From the NCBI GenBank assembly GCA_937862735.1, contig CALMDH010000139.1, positions 49,488-113,487 on the forward strand: a DNA stretch of 64,000 nt, given 5' to 3'. This DNA comes from M0108 sp937862735. Lineage in GTDB: Bacteria; Pseudomonadota; Gammaproteobacteria; Chromatiales; Chromatiaceae. Shown in pieces: positions 55,041 through 63,807 of this stretch. Under the pieces are notes generated by a model. It was not told the origin of the DNA, made no database searches, and worked only from the letters and a program-made list of their open reading frames with translations. Position numbers and translations under genes: made by a program. Position 1 is the first letter of the stretch. Each line of letters starts with the position of its first letter.

Positions 55041-56450
55041 ATGCGCGATTTGCGGAGCGAACTCGGACGCCGCCAGGCGGCCCATCTCTATCGCCGGCGG
55101 CGGCTGATCGCCGAGGCCCCGGGTCCGCGCCTGACCCTGGACGGCCGGCCGGCCATCGCCTTCTGCACCAACGACTACCTGGGACTGGCACGGCATCCGG
55201 AGGTGGTGGCGGCCTGCCAGCGCGGTGCCGAGCTGTACGGCGTCGGCAGCGGCTCGGCCCACCTGGTCGCCGGTCATGGTCCGGAGCATCAGGCCCTGGA
55301 GGAGGAACTGGCGGACTTTCTCGATCGCCCGCGGGCCCTGTTGTTCTCCACCGGCTACATGGCCAATCTGGGCGTCATCCAGGCCCTGGCCGGCCCGGGT
55401 GATCTAGTGTTGGAGGACAAGCTCAATCATGCCTCCCTCATCGACGGGGCCCTGCTGGCAAGAGCCCGATTGCGCCGCTATCCCCATGGGGATCTGGGGG
55501 CGCTGCGTCGCCAGTTGCACGGTCACGCCGGGGGTGCAGGCTCCGCCCACTACACCCCCGAGGGTAACGCGGTAACCCTCATCGCCACCGATGGCGTCTT
55601 CAGCATGGACGGCGACCTGGCGCCCCTGCCGGAACTGGCGGCCGTCGCCCAAGCGGCGGGGGCCTGGCTGCTGGTGGACGACGCCCACGGAATCGGCGTC
55701 CTGGGACGGGAAGGGCAGGGGAGCCTGGATCACTTCGGCCTGGGGCTGGCGGAGGTCCCGATCCTCGTCGGGACACTGGGGAAGGCCCTGGGCACTTTTG
55801 GCGCCTTCGTCGCCGGGGAGGAGGACCTGATCGAGAGCCTCATCCAGTCCGCCCGGAGCTACATCTACACCACGGCCCCGCCACCAGCCCTGGCCGCGGC
55901 CACCCGCGCCAGCCTGGCACTGGCCCGGCGCGAGGAGTGGCGAAGGGAGCGGCTATGGGCGCTGATCGACTGCTTCCGCGACGGGGCGGCGCAGCTTGGT
56001 CTGCCCCTGCTGCCCTCCCTGACTCCCATCCAGCCAATCCTGGCGGGGAGTGCCGAGCGCGCCCTGGCTTGGAGCCAGGCCCTGGAGGAACGGGGTCTGC
56101 TGGTCACCGCCATCCGGCCGCCGACGGTGCCAGTGGGTTCTGCCCGCCTGCGCGTGACCTTTTCCGCCCTGCACACGGATCAGGACCTGGAGCGGCTGCT
56201 AGAGGCCCTAGCGGAGCTGCCGGGGGTTGCGGATACGCCTGAATCCCCGATGGCGCCGGTGGCGCGGGAAGCGGGAACCCCTAATTCCTCGCGGGGCCAG
56301 ATCCCGGTGATGGCCTTTCCCCCCAAAGGCCAGGGGAGCAAAACCGCCTTGGGGTCTGGGGTGACCGGGGACGGTACTGCCTTATCTCGCCAGGCCCGGA
56401 TTGTGGCGGAATCTCCGCAGGGACCGTCCCCCGCCATGTCAATCCCATGA
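55041..56450 (+). CDS. bioF: 8-amino-7-oxononanoate synthase
   Basis: PLP enzyme condensing pimeloyl-ACP and Ala. Core of about 390 residues: FCTNDYLGLARHPEVV, DKLNHASLIDGALLARARL, VDDAHGIGVLG, the PLP Lys in VGTLGKALGTFGAF and the C-terminal RLRVTFSALHTDQDL. 469 aa in total: the last about 75 residues (VAREAGTPNSSRGQIPVMAF) are a low-complexity tail not in normal BioF (about 385 aa). Overlaps bioH by 4 bp. Confidence 0.93.
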   Translation: MRDLRSELGRRQAAHLYRRRRLIAEAPGPRLTLDGRPAIAFCTNDYLGLARHPEVVAACQRGAELYGVGSGSAHLVAGHGPEHQALEEELADFLDRPRALLFSTGYMANLGVIQALAGPGDLVLEDKLNHASLIDGALLARARLRRYPHGDLGALRRQLHGHAGGAGSAHYTPEGNAVTLIATDGVFSMDGDLAPLPELAAVAQAAGAWLLVDDAHGIGVLGREGQGSLDHFGLGLAEVPILVGTLGKALGTFGAFVAGEEDLIESLIQSARSYIYTTAPPPALAAATRASLALARREEWRRERLWALIDCFRDGAAQLGLPLLPSLTPIQPILAGSAERALAWSQALEERGLLVTAIRPPTVPVGSARLRVTFSALHTDQDLERLLEALAELPGVADTPESPMAPVAREAGTPNSSRGQIPVMAFPPKGQGSKTALGSGVTGDGTALSRQARIVAESPQGPSPAMSIP

Positions 56451-57229
56451 GCAACCGACTCTACAGTGAAACCCGCGGCCAGGGCCGCGACCTGGTCTTG
56501 CTCCATGGTTGGGGCATGAACGCCGCCGTCTGGCGCGGCCTCCCGGCGGATCTGGCCCTGGGCCACCGCCTTACGGCCATCGAACTGCCGGGCCACGGCG
56601 CCAGCCCCTGGAACCCGACCTGGTGGGGGTTGGATGACTGGGCGGAGGCCTGTCTGGCGGCGGCGCCGGCCCGAGCTTGCTGGGTGGGCTGGTCCCTGGG
56701 CGGCCTGGTGGCCCTGGCGGCGGCCCGGCTCGCTCCTGAGCGCCTGAGCGGTCTGGTCCTGCTGACGGCCACGCCGCGCTTCGCCCAAGGCGCCGACTGG
56801 CCGGCGGCCATGCCCGCCGCGACCCTGGCACGGTTTCATGACGACCTGCTGGCGGACCCCGCGGGTACCTTGCAACGCTTTCTCGCCCTCCAGGTGAAGG
56901 GCAGCGAGGCGGCGCGCGAGACCCTCCGCCAGTTGCGTGAGGAACTGGCGGCGCGGCCCGCGCCGGACTCCGCCGCTCTGGCACTGGGCCTGGACCTGTT
57001 GCGGGATGCGGATCTGCGCGCCGGACTGCCGGACCTGGCCTGTCCCAGCCTCTGGCTCTTTGGCGAGCGCGACACCCTGGTTCCCGCCGCCGTCGCCAGC
57101 CCCATCGCCGCCATGCTGCCCGAGGCGCGGGTCCAGGTCATCCCCCGTGCCGCCCATGCGCCCTTCCTCTCCCACCCGGCGGCCACCACCGCCGCCCTGC
57201 TGTCCTTTCTCTGGGAACTGGAGACCTGA
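56447..57229 (+). CDS. bioH: Pimeloyl-ACP methyl ester carboxylesterase
   Basis: Alpha/beta-hydrolase that demethylates pimeloyl-ACP methyl ester, ending the BioC/BioH pathway. 260 aa. Oxyanion HGWGMNAAVW, nucleophile elbow GWSLGG (Ser), Asp in FGERDTLVP and His in AAHAPFLSHP complete the triad. Overlaps bioF and bioC. Confidence 0.93.
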   Translation: MSNRLYSETRGQGRDLVLLHGWGMNAAVWRGLPADLALGHRLTAIELPGHGASPWNPTWWGLDDWAEACLAAAPARACWVGWSLGGLVALAAARLAPERLSGLVLLTATPRFAQGADWPAAMPAATLARFHDDLLADPAGTLQRFLALQVKGSEAARETLRQLREELAARPAPDSAALALGLDLLRDADLRAGLPDLACPSLWLFGERDTLVPAAVASPIAAMLPEARVQVIPRAAHAPFLSHPAATTAALLSFLWELET

Positions 57230-58179
57230 TGGAGACTTATCCTCAAGCCGCGACCCTGGACCAGGATTCGCTCTCCATGGAGGCTAAGGCCCATGATCCC
57301 AGGGGACGGCCCCGTCCGGATGCGGCCATCGACAAGCGGGCCGCCCGGCAGGCCTTCGACCGCGCCGCGGCGACTTACGACGGCGTCGCGGTGCTGCAAC
57401 GGGAGATGGCGTCCCGTCTGCTGGAGCGGCTGGACTACGTGCGCCTCACACCCAGGACCATCCTCGATCTGGGGGCGGGCACCGGCCTGGCGGTGGACGC
57501 TCTCCAGCGCCGCTACCGTCAGGGGCGCGTCCTGGCCTTGGACTTCGCCTTCGAGATGCTGCGCCTGGCCCGGCGTCGTGGCAGTCTGCTGCGCCGTCCG
57601 ACCTGCCTCTGTGCCGATGCCGAGGCCCTGCCCCTGGCGACGGGCAGCGTCGACTTCATCTTCTCCAACGCCACCCTCCAGTGGTGCAACGACCTGGACC
57701 GTACCTTCGCCGAACTGCGGCGGGCCCTCGCCCCCGGCGGACTGCTGATGTTCACCACCTTCGGGCCGGACACCCTGCGCGAACTGCGGGGGGCCTGGGC
57801 CCAGGCTGATGGGCATGGCCACGTTAGCCCTTTCCTTGACATGCACGATGTCGGTGATGCCCTGGTCCGCGCCGGCTTTGAGGGGCCAGTGCTGGACGCC
57901 GAGTATCTCACCCTGACCTACGCGGACCTGGGCGGGCTCATGGACGATCTGCGCGGCCTGGGGGCGACCAACGCCACCCGGGAACGCCCTCGCGGCCTGA
58001 CGGGCAAGGCCCGCTGGCACGCCATGCGCTCCGCCTACGAGATCCACCGCGCCGAGGGTCGGCTGCCCGCTACCTATGAGGTGGTCTATGGCCATGCCTG
58101 GGCCCCCATGCAGCGAGTCGCCGCCGACGGTGCCGTGACCCTGCCGGTGAGCGCCATCGGCCGTCGTTTCCCGGGATGA
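57229..58179 (+). CDS. bioC: Malonyl-ACP O-methyltransferase
   Basis: SAM-dependent methyltransferase starting the BioC/BioH pimeloyl route. 316 aa. RAARQAFDRAAATYDGVAVLQREMASRLLERL, the SAM motif ILDLGAGTGLAVDAL, VLALDFAFEMLRLARRRG and FSNATLQWCNDLDRTFAELRRALAPGGLLMFTTFGPDTLRELR match BioC. ATG 57229 overlaps the bioH stop by one base; ATG at 57277 would skip a non-conserved 16-residue start. Confidence 0.94.
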   Translation: METYPQAATLDQDSLSMEAKAHDPRGRPRPDAAIDKRAARQAFDRAAATYDGVAVLQREMASRLLERLDYVRLTPRTILDLGAGTGLAVDALQRRYRQGRVLALDFAFEMLRLARRRGSLLRRPTCLCADAEALPLATGSVDFIFSNATLQWCNDLDRTFAELRRALAPGGLLMFTTFGPDTLRELRGAWAQADGHGHVSPFLDMHDVGDALVRAGFEGPVLDAEYLTLTYADLGGLMDDLRGLGATNATRERPRGLTGKARWHAMRSAYEIHRAEGRLPATYEVVYGHAWAPMQRVAADGAVTLPVSAIGRRFPG

Positions 58180-58231
58180 GGCCGGCGGCTGCGCTTGCCG
58201 CTGGCTCTGGTCCCTGGCCTGGTCTTGGTCG

Positions 58232-59035
58232 TTGAAAGGCTTCTTCGTCACCGGCACCGATACCGGGTGTGGTAAGACCGAGGTCAGCCTTGGCCTCCTC
58301 ATGGCCTTGCGGCAGGCCGGATTCCGGGTCCAGGGCATGAAGCCAGTGGCCTCGGGGTGCGGTCTGGTCTCTTCCTCGACCCCTCCCTCGCCCCCTACCG
58401 CTACAGCCTTCTTTCCCGCTCCGAGCCTGAACGATGCTCAAGACCTGTCCGAGGGTTCGGCGACGTTTTGCCCCAACCTGACACCTCCTGACGGGAAGGG
58501 GCTGCGGAATCCTGATGCTGAACGTCTACTGGCCCATTCCAGCCGCCAGGTCCCCTACGATTGGGTCAATCCCTACGCCTTCCTCCCACCCATCGCTCCC
58601 CATATCGCGGCCCGGGAGGCAGGGGTGCGCATCGATCCAGATCTCATCCGCGCCCGGGCTGGGGACCTGGCCGTCTTGGGGGATCTGGTGATTGTCGAGG
58701 GCGTGGGCGGCTGGCGGGTGCCCCTGGGTCCCGATCTGGCGGTGAGCGATCTGCCGGGTCTTCTGGGGTTGCCCGTCATCCTGGTAGTCGGCCTGCGTCT
58801 CGGCTGCCTGAATCACGCCTTGCTGACCGCCGAGAGCATTGTCGCTGGGGGTTGCCGACTGGCCGGGTGGGTGGTGAACGAGATCGACCCGGAGATGGCG
58901 CGCCGGGAGGAAAATCTCGCGACCCTGGCGTCGCTGTTGCCCGCCCCGCTTCTGGGCCATATCCCCTGGCTGGGACAGGAGGCGCCCGAGCTTTCTACGG
59001 CCGCCTATCTCAGTGTCAATCGTCTGATTCAGTGA
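58232..59035 (+). CDS. bioD: Dethiobiotin synthetase
   Basis: ATP-dependent ring closure of DAPA to dethiobiotin. 267 aa, longer than the usual 225. Starts with TTG: MKGFFVTGTDTGCGKTEVSLGL (P-loop GTDTGCGKT) and GMKPVASG. Residues about 46-95 (DNA about 58365-58515) are a Ser/Pro/Asp-rich insert (SSSTPPSPPTATAFFPAP) before the normal VPYDWVNPYAFLPPIAPHIAA. EGVGGWRVPLG and WVVNEIDPEMARREENL are standard. Closes the bioBFHCD set. Confidence 0.92.
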   Translation: MKGFFVTGTDTGCGKTEVSLGLLMALRQAGFRVQGMKPVASGCGLVSSSTPPSPPTATAFFPAPSLNDAQDLSEGSATFCPNLTPPDGKGLRNPDAERLLAHSSRQVPYDWVNPYAFLPPIAPHIAAREAGVRIDPDLIRARAGDLAVLGDLVIVEGVGGWRVPLGPDLAVSDLPGLLGLPVILVVGLRLGCLNHALLTAESIVAGGCRLAGWVVNEIDPEMARREENLATLASLLPAPLLGHIPWLGQEAPELSTAAYLSVNRLIQ

Positions 59036-59601
59036 GCTATTGCCACCAGGTACATCCTGATTAGGCCCTTCGAAACCGCAAGGCGCCGGGCAGCCTGGAT
59101 GGGTGAGGGCGAAACTTCTGGGCTTACGCAGCTTCTGCCCGATGGGGACCGCTTGATGGGGGCTTGACCAATCGTCGAGCCCGGGCTAGGCTCAAACCAT
59201 AGGTCTCTCTGAGCACGCAGGGACGCTTGGATTTCCCGTCTTTTCCCTTTCTTCGGCAGCTTCATCCTTTGCTTGGGCAAGCTGTTGAGCCTAATCCGGT
59301 CTATGCGCGCCAGCGCCTTGGCCTGGAAGCCAGCACCTGGGCCGTCGCTGACATCATCCGCTGACGCACGGCGCCCGCTCTATTTCTCGCTCGTGTCCAC
59401 CCCTGTTTAAGGCCCTTGCCGGGCTCATTGCTGCCCGGCGGAAGCGCCTACAGGCTCCCGGCCGCCCCGGTCGGACTGAAGGCAGACCTGGAGTCAGCCC
59501 AGGGACGATCTCAACGGCAATCCCAAGGCCCTACCGGCGCACCTTTTTCCCACGAGAACAAACACCGCAAGGGGACTGCGTCCACATGACCCATGAGCTA
59601 A
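59036..59601. other. Intergenic region bioD / sigma-54 regulator
   Basis: 566 bp. I see no intact gene. One plus-strand frame (about 59207-59364) reads plausibly protein-like to its stop (e.g. RLGLEASTWAVADIIR) but has no start or ribosome site; possibly a decayed gene end. The bioD terminator and the regulator promoter should lie here. Confidence 0.5.
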
Positions 59602-60981
59602 ATGACCACCAAAATCGACCTTCAAGCCATCGCGGAGACCCATGAGCGGCCCTTTCTCATCATTGACAAGGATTCCATCATCGTCGCGGCCAACAGCGCC
59701 TTCCTCAAGGCCTACGGCACCAGCCTGGCCGGGGTGGTGGGCCGGACCTGTCACGAGGTCACTCACGGTAACCCCCGTCCTTGCCACGAGATGGGGGAGG
59801 AATGCCCCATCGAGCGCATCCGCGAGACCCATGCCCCGCACACCTGCCTGCATATCCACTCCCACCACGACCAGGGCCGGCATATCCACAAGGTGCGGGT
59901 AAAAGGTTTCCCGCTGCTGTTCGAAGACGGGGAGCTTTATTACGGGGAGTTGATGGAGGAGATTGCCGTGCGGGCGGAGGACCGCATGAGCGATCAGTGC
60001 ATGATCGGCCGCTCCAAGGCGCTTCTCGCCGCCATGGAGGCCCTCAAGCTCGCTGCCGGCTCCGACGCCCCGGTGCTGATCCAGGGTGAGACCGGCACCG
60101 GCAAGGAACTCGCCGCCGCCTTCGTGCACCGCAATTCGCGGCGGGAGTCGGGTCCTTTCCTCACCCTGGACTGCACCGTGCTCACCGAGACCCTGGTGGA
60201 GAGCGAGCTGTTCGGCCACGAGCGCGGTGCCTTCACCGGCAGCGTGGGCGACCGCCAGGGCCTGTTCAAGCTGGCCGACGGTGGCACCCTCTTCCTGGAC
60301 GAGGTGGGGGAGATGCCCAAGCCGCTTCAGACCAAGCTGCTGCGGGTGCTGGAGAGCGGCGAGTTCCGCCGCGTGGGCGGCAACAAGGTCATCCGCACCG
60401 ACGTGCGCATCCTCTGCGCCACCAACCGGGACCTGGCGGAGGAGGTCAAGGCCGGAGCCTTCCGCGAGGACCTTTACTACCGCCTGGCCTGCCTCACCAT
60501 CCACCTGCCGAGCCTGCGGGAGCGCGGGGAGGACATCCCCGACCTGGCGGCCTTCCTGCTCGAGCGCATCCCCGGACCCGGCGGTCGCCGCCTGCGCCTG
60601 ACGCCGGACGCCATCCTCGCCCTCCAGGATTACCCCTTTCCGGGCAACGTACGCGAGCTGCGTAACATCCTCCAGGCCGCGGCCACGCGGGCCACCGGCT
60701 CCACCATCGACGGCACCATGATCGAGCAGACCCTGACGGGGCTGCCCACGCGGGCGGCCATCCACCGTGAGCGGGAAGAAATGGCGCCAAGGGACCCGCG
60801 CGATGAGGGCCCGGAACCGGAACCGATCAGCGCTGGCCTGGCCTCCTTGCAGGCACTGGAGCGCGACCACATCGCCCGGCTGCTGGAGGCCCATGGCGGG
60901 GATCGCCATGCCGTGGCCGATGCCTTGGGCGTGAACATTCGGACCGTCTATCGCAAGCTCAAGCGTTACGGACTCGGCTGA
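59602..60981 (+). CDS. Sigma-54-dependent transcriptional activator with Cys/His-rich PAS sensor
   Basis: 459 aa. Residues about 10-115 are a PAS domain with an unusual Cys/His cluster: Cys50-His51, His55, Cys61, Cys68 and Cys82 (CHEVTHGNPRPCHEMGEECP), plausible for binding haem, an iron-sulfur or zinc centre or sensing thiols. Residues about 135-370 are an AAA+ sigma-54 interaction domain: Walker A GETGTGKE (162-169), SELFGHERGAFTGSVGDRQG with GAFTGS in the loop that contacts sigma-54, GTLFLDEVGEMP and YYRLACLTIHLPSLRERGEDIP. A Fis-type HTH ends the protein (RHAVADALGVNIRTVYRKLK). It converges on the decaheme cytochrome gene, whose promoter is of the -24/-12 type. Confidence 0.94.
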   Translation: MTTKIDLQAIAETHERPFLIIDKDSIIVAANSAFLKAYGTSLAGVVGRTCHEVTHGNPRPCHEMGEECPIERIRETHAPHTCLHIHSHHDQGRHIHKVRVKGFPLLFEDGELYYGELMEEIAVRAEDRMSDQCMIGRSKALLAAMEALKLAAGSDAPVLIQGETGTGKELAAAFVHRNSRRESGPFLTLDCTVLTETLVESELFGHERGAFTGSVGDRQGLFKLADGGTLFLDEVGEMPKPLQTKLLRVLESGEFRRVGGNKVIRTDVRILCATNRDLAEEVKAGAFREDLYYRLACLTIHLPSLRERGEDIPDLAAFLLERIPGPGGRRLRLTPDAILALQDYPFPGNVRELRNILQAAATRATGSTIDGTMIEQTLTGLPTRAAIHREREEMAPRDPRDEGPEPEPISAGLASLQALERDHIARLLEAHGGDRHAVADALGVNIRTVYRKLKRYGLG

Positions 60982-60994
60982 GTCGCTTGTAGCG

Positions 60995-61017
60995 GCGGCG
61001 GGGTCGCGACCCGCCGC
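60995..61017 (+). terminator. Hairpin after the sigma-54 regulator
   Basis: GCGGCGGG/CCCGCCGC stem of 8 bp 14 bases past the stop, followed by A-rich rather than T-rich DNA on the plus strand. Confidence 0.4.
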
Positions 61018-61025
61018 GGAAAAAG

Positions 61026-61063
61026 GACCGGCCGGGGTGGACTCCCGTCCACCCCGGCCGGTC
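61026..61063 (-). terminator. Intrinsic terminator of the decaheme cytochrome gene
   Basis: Perfect 17-bp stem (arms GACCGGCCGGGGTGGAC and its complement, TCCC loop) followed on the minus strand by a T5 run at 61020-61024; 19 bases past the stop of the cytochrome gene. Confidence 0.93.
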
Positions 61064-61081
61064 AGGCTCTCCGCTCAGCGG

Positions 61082-63082
61082 CTAAGGCTCGCATTGGTGC
61101 GGAAATGCAATCGTGTCGACGTACTCGCTGGCGCAGAATTCGTCGCAGGGATTGCACAGGCCCCGCTCCGGGCGATCGAAGTCGTGGCAGAAGTAGCAGC
61201 CGATGCCTGAGGAGCCCTTGTTGACATGGTTGTGCATCCGATCCCAGGTATTCGGCGGCCGCTTGGAGCCGTCGTGGCACTGGTTGCAGACTTGCTGTTT
61301 TGGACCCTTCAGCTTGTAGCCCATAAGGTCCAGCATCGAGTCTTTGGTCATGTCCACGGCACCATTGCCATGGCATTGGCTACACTCGGCCACTGACCCC
61401 ACCGGATTCACTCCGTGGTTGATCATCTGGTAGGTGTCCGTTTCGATCCAGCTGTATGACATGTCGGAGGTTTTGTTGGTGCTCAGCAGTCCCAACGAGA
61501 CCATGTTGAGCAGCCCTGACTGGACGGAGGCGGTCGCGTTGCCCGAGAGCTTGAGGTACTCGAAGGTATCCAGGGCGATCAGCTTCCCGCTGTCGGTGAT
61601 CGGCTGGGTGGCAGTCTTGTATTTGAACGGGGTCAGCTTGGTGATTGGCGTGCCGTCGGTATAGAGCCCCTGGTCATTGATGTCGCCGAGGGGGCGCGAG
61701 GTCGGGTAGGCGCCCGTCTCGGGATCGATCGCTGCGACGTCGCCGAGCAGGTAGTTGTTGCTCAGCCGGTTCCAGAACCGATACTGCGGAACCAGGTTGG
61801 ATGCTTTCTCGAGGAGCGGGTGCCCGGGCGAGGCAAATTCGTCGGCAGGAATGGGGGCAGGATCGCCGTGGTGGAACTGCCAGTCGCGATGGATCTCCGT
61901 GGGGAACTTGGCGTAGGTGGGGATGTGGCAGGACTGGCAGGCAACGCGGGCGACGTGGCGGTCTGGCTCACTGCGCCGGCCGGCGCTGGCGTGGCCGGTA
62001 CCCGAGTCCATGCCCACGTGGCAGGTGCTGTTGCTGCAGGTGATCTCGCTGCCGCGGCTCAGGTCGTCAGTGTGATGCAGGTCCGAGCCCTTGCCAATCA
62101 CCTTGTGATTCTGGAACACGTGGCAGTCCTGGCATTGCAGGTCCGGGCCCGCGGTGTTCATGTGCACGTCGAAGTGGGCATCCGCATTGGCGATCAGGGC
62201 CAGGGACAGGTCACCGCGCTTGACGCCGTCGCCGCCGCCCGCCTTCGCATGGCAGGACAGGCAGTTGGCGCGAGTGGGCGGGGCGATGTTTCGCACATAA
62301 CTGTCGAGGGTCGTCTGGGTGGTTCCGGCGGGCGGTCCCATGCTACCGTCGGCTAGCCTGACCCGGCTCATGGCATAGTCCGCGTTGTGGCAGACCAGGC
62401 AGTCCACGTTCGCCAGTGGGTTACCCGCTTCAGTGCCGGGCTTGGCCCCTCGGCCGGCGTGGCAGGAGCCGCAGACCGGCCAGTCTCCCGTGATGTTGAT
62501 GCAGTAGCTGTTGACGGCGTTGGTCAGCTTGCCCTGCTGGCTCGCGGGCTGGTTCACCATGTCAGGCGCCGCACCCATCCATTGGTAGTGGGTCGAGTTA
62601 AAGACCTCGCTGTATTGGTCGCCGTGCTTGCTTATGTCGTTGTGGCAGCTCATGCAGCTCGTGGGATATTGACTCCAGGTGAGGTTGGCATGGGGATTGG
62701 TGCCTCCCCCACAGGACAGATCGGCCCCGCTGCAGTCCTGGTCGATGCCGTCGCCGCAGGTTTCTGGGGCGCCGGGGAAGATCGAGTTGATGCCGTCGTT
62801 GCAGTCGACGGGTCCGCAGCTACCCCCCTCCAGGGCAAAATCGTCCAAGTCGTTGTCCGTGCAGGTAGGCCCGCCGCATCCTCCCGCAGGCTCGACGGCA
62901 CACTCGCCGCACGAGTTGACTACCCACACACTGGAATCGTTGTCGTTGCAGTCGACGTTCGACTTATAACCGTCGCCGTCTTTGTCCACTGGCTTGCCGG
63001 CCGCCTGCGTGGTAAGTGCCGCGGTGCCCAGCAGCAGGGCGCACAGGCCCAGCAGCATCTTCATCGTTCTCATTGTTCTCAT
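61082..63082 (-). CDS. Exported decaheme c-type cytochrome with MopE-like metal-binding N-terminus
   Basis: 666 aa. Signal peptide 1-28 (KMLLGLCALLLGTAALTTQA). Residues about 31-125 are Asp/Cys-rich and fit MopE-type metal-binding repeats: DKDGDGYKSNVDCNDND, CTDNDLDDF, DCNDGINSIFPGAPETCGDG and IDQDCSGADLSC. Ten haem sites follow: CXXCH at 143, 204, 228, 274, 317, 382, 567, 599 and 629, and one CX4CH at 349-355. A long haem-free stretch (about 390-560) separates seven sites from three. The C-terminus is Cys-rich (LCNPCDEFCASEY). It is predicted periplasmic or surface-exposed, moving electrons; donor and acceptor unknown. ATG 63082 starts the signal peptide; an upstream ATG at 63352 would bury it. 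Not a recognised tetrathionate, nitrite or hydroxylamine enzyme. Confidence 0.9.
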   Translation of the reverse strand: MRTMRTMKMLLGLCALLLGTAALTTQAAGKPVDKDGDGYKSNVDCNDNDSSVWVVNSCGECAVEPAGGCGGPTCTDNDLDDFALEGGSCGPVDCNDGINSIFPGAPETCGDGIDQDCSGADLSCGGGTNPHANLTWSQYPTSCMSCHNDISKHGDQYSEVFNSTHYQWMGAAPDMVNQPASQQGKLTNAVNSYCINITGDWPVCGSCHAGRGAKPGTEAGNPLANVDCLVCHNADYAMSRVRLADGSMGPPAGTTQTTLDSYVRNIAPPTRANCLSCHAKAGGGDGVKRGDLSLALIANADAHFDVHMNTAGPDLQCQDCHVFQNHKVIGKGSDLHHTDDLSRGSEITCSNSTCHVGMDSGTGHASAGRRSEPDRHVARVACQSCHIPTYAKFPTEIHRDWQFHHGDPAPIPADEFASPGHPLLEKASNLVPQYRFWNRLSNNYLLGDVAAIDPETGAYPTSRPLGDINDQGLYTDGTPITKLTPFKYKTATQPITDSGKLIALDTFEYLKLSGNATASVQSGLLNMVSLGLLSTNKTSDMSYSWIETDTYQMINHGVNPVGSVAECSQCHGNGAVDMTKDSMLDLMGYKLKGPKQQVCNQCHDGSKRPPNTWDRMHNHVNKGSSGIGCYFCHDFDRPERGLCNPCDEFCASEYVDTIAFPHQCEP

Positions 63083-63171
63083 CGCCTCACTCCAACCTGT
63101 ATCTCTATCGTTGACCAAGCCTGGCGCGGTGTATCGTGCGCGACATCGGACAGACTCTGTGGCAGCGAGGC

Positions 63172-63188
63172 AGCAATTAGCCTGCCAA
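63172..63188 (-). promoter_or_regulatory. Sigma-54 (-24/-12) promoter of the decaheme gene
   Basis: On the minus strand TTGGCAGG-CTAA-TTGCT: the invariant GG (63186-63185) and GC (63174-63173) are 12 bases apart and all but one of the strongly preferred bases match the TTGGCACG-N4-TTGCA/T consensus. Predicted start near 63162, giving a leader of about 80 bases. Confidence 0.8.
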
Positions 63189-63313
63189 ATCGAGGGGTGC
63201 GGGAAGAAACTACTCAAGATGCTGAAAGAATGAATTTTCCTGATCGGTGCCGATGGGTTGCCGGGGTTCTCACGCCAGACGGACGGACTGTGTAATCGCC
63301 GCCGCGACAGATG

Positions 63314-63329
63314 TGTCAACGCGCTGACA
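63314..63329 (-). promoter_or_regulatory. Enhancer-like inverted repeat 1
   Basis: TGTCA-ACGCGC-TGACA, about 160 bases upstream of the predicted decaheme transcription start. Confidence 0.6.
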
Positions 63330-63332
63330 ACC

Positions 63333-63351
63333 TTGTCAAGAGGATTTGACA
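63333..63351 (-). promoter_or_regulatory. Enhancer-like inverted repeat 2
   Basis: TTGTCAA-N6-TTGACA; its centre is 21 bp from that of repeat 1, two helical turns, as expected for cooperating activator dimers. Confidence 0.6.
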
Positions 63352-63807
63352 TCTGAACAACCCCCGTCCCTATGTCCCCACCTCCCCACTACCAAAGCAC
63401 TTCCCCCTGCCCAAGGCTCTCCCGCCTGGAACGATACTCTGGTACCGCTGCCGGATGGGGGATCTGTCCCGCCAGTCCCCCATGCCCGACGCCGAATCCA
63501 ATCGGCGCATCGCCCGATAGCCATCGGTATCCATCGCGTGCGGGTGCCGTTTGCGCCAGGGTGCGCCGGAGTGCCTCTGATTCAACGCCATGCCTGGGTG
63601 GGGCGTGTCGTACCCAGACCGTGTCGAACCTGTCATGGGGAGCCAAGGGCCTGGGTGGAAGCAGGGCGCTCCGCGGCGTCCTTTCTCGATCTGAAAGGCC
63701 TCATCAGATCCCGCCGATGAGGGCGGGTGGTCTCATGCACCGCGACAAGGGGCCCAAGGGTCTGGGCTATACTCTCGACACCCCGTCGATGAGGAAAACC
63801 TGCCGCC

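Larger units (their letters stand above)
63083..63807. other. Upstream region of the decaheme gene and of the edge gene
   Basis: 725 bp between divergent genes, no credible gene inside. Left part holds the decaheme -24/-12 promoter (63172-63188) and two enhancer-like repeats (63314-63351); the right part should hold the promoter of the AAA-ATPase-like gene. Confidence 0.6.

Noticed and set aside
59207..59364. Decayed gene end before the sigma-54 regulator
   Set aside because: The reading frame looks protein-like but has no start, ribosome site or recognised family; noted only in the intergenic entry.
61082..63082. Octahaem tetrathionate reductase or hydroxylamine oxidoreductase
   Set aside because: Ten haem sites, no CXXCK active-site motif and a MopE-like N-terminus do not fit either family.
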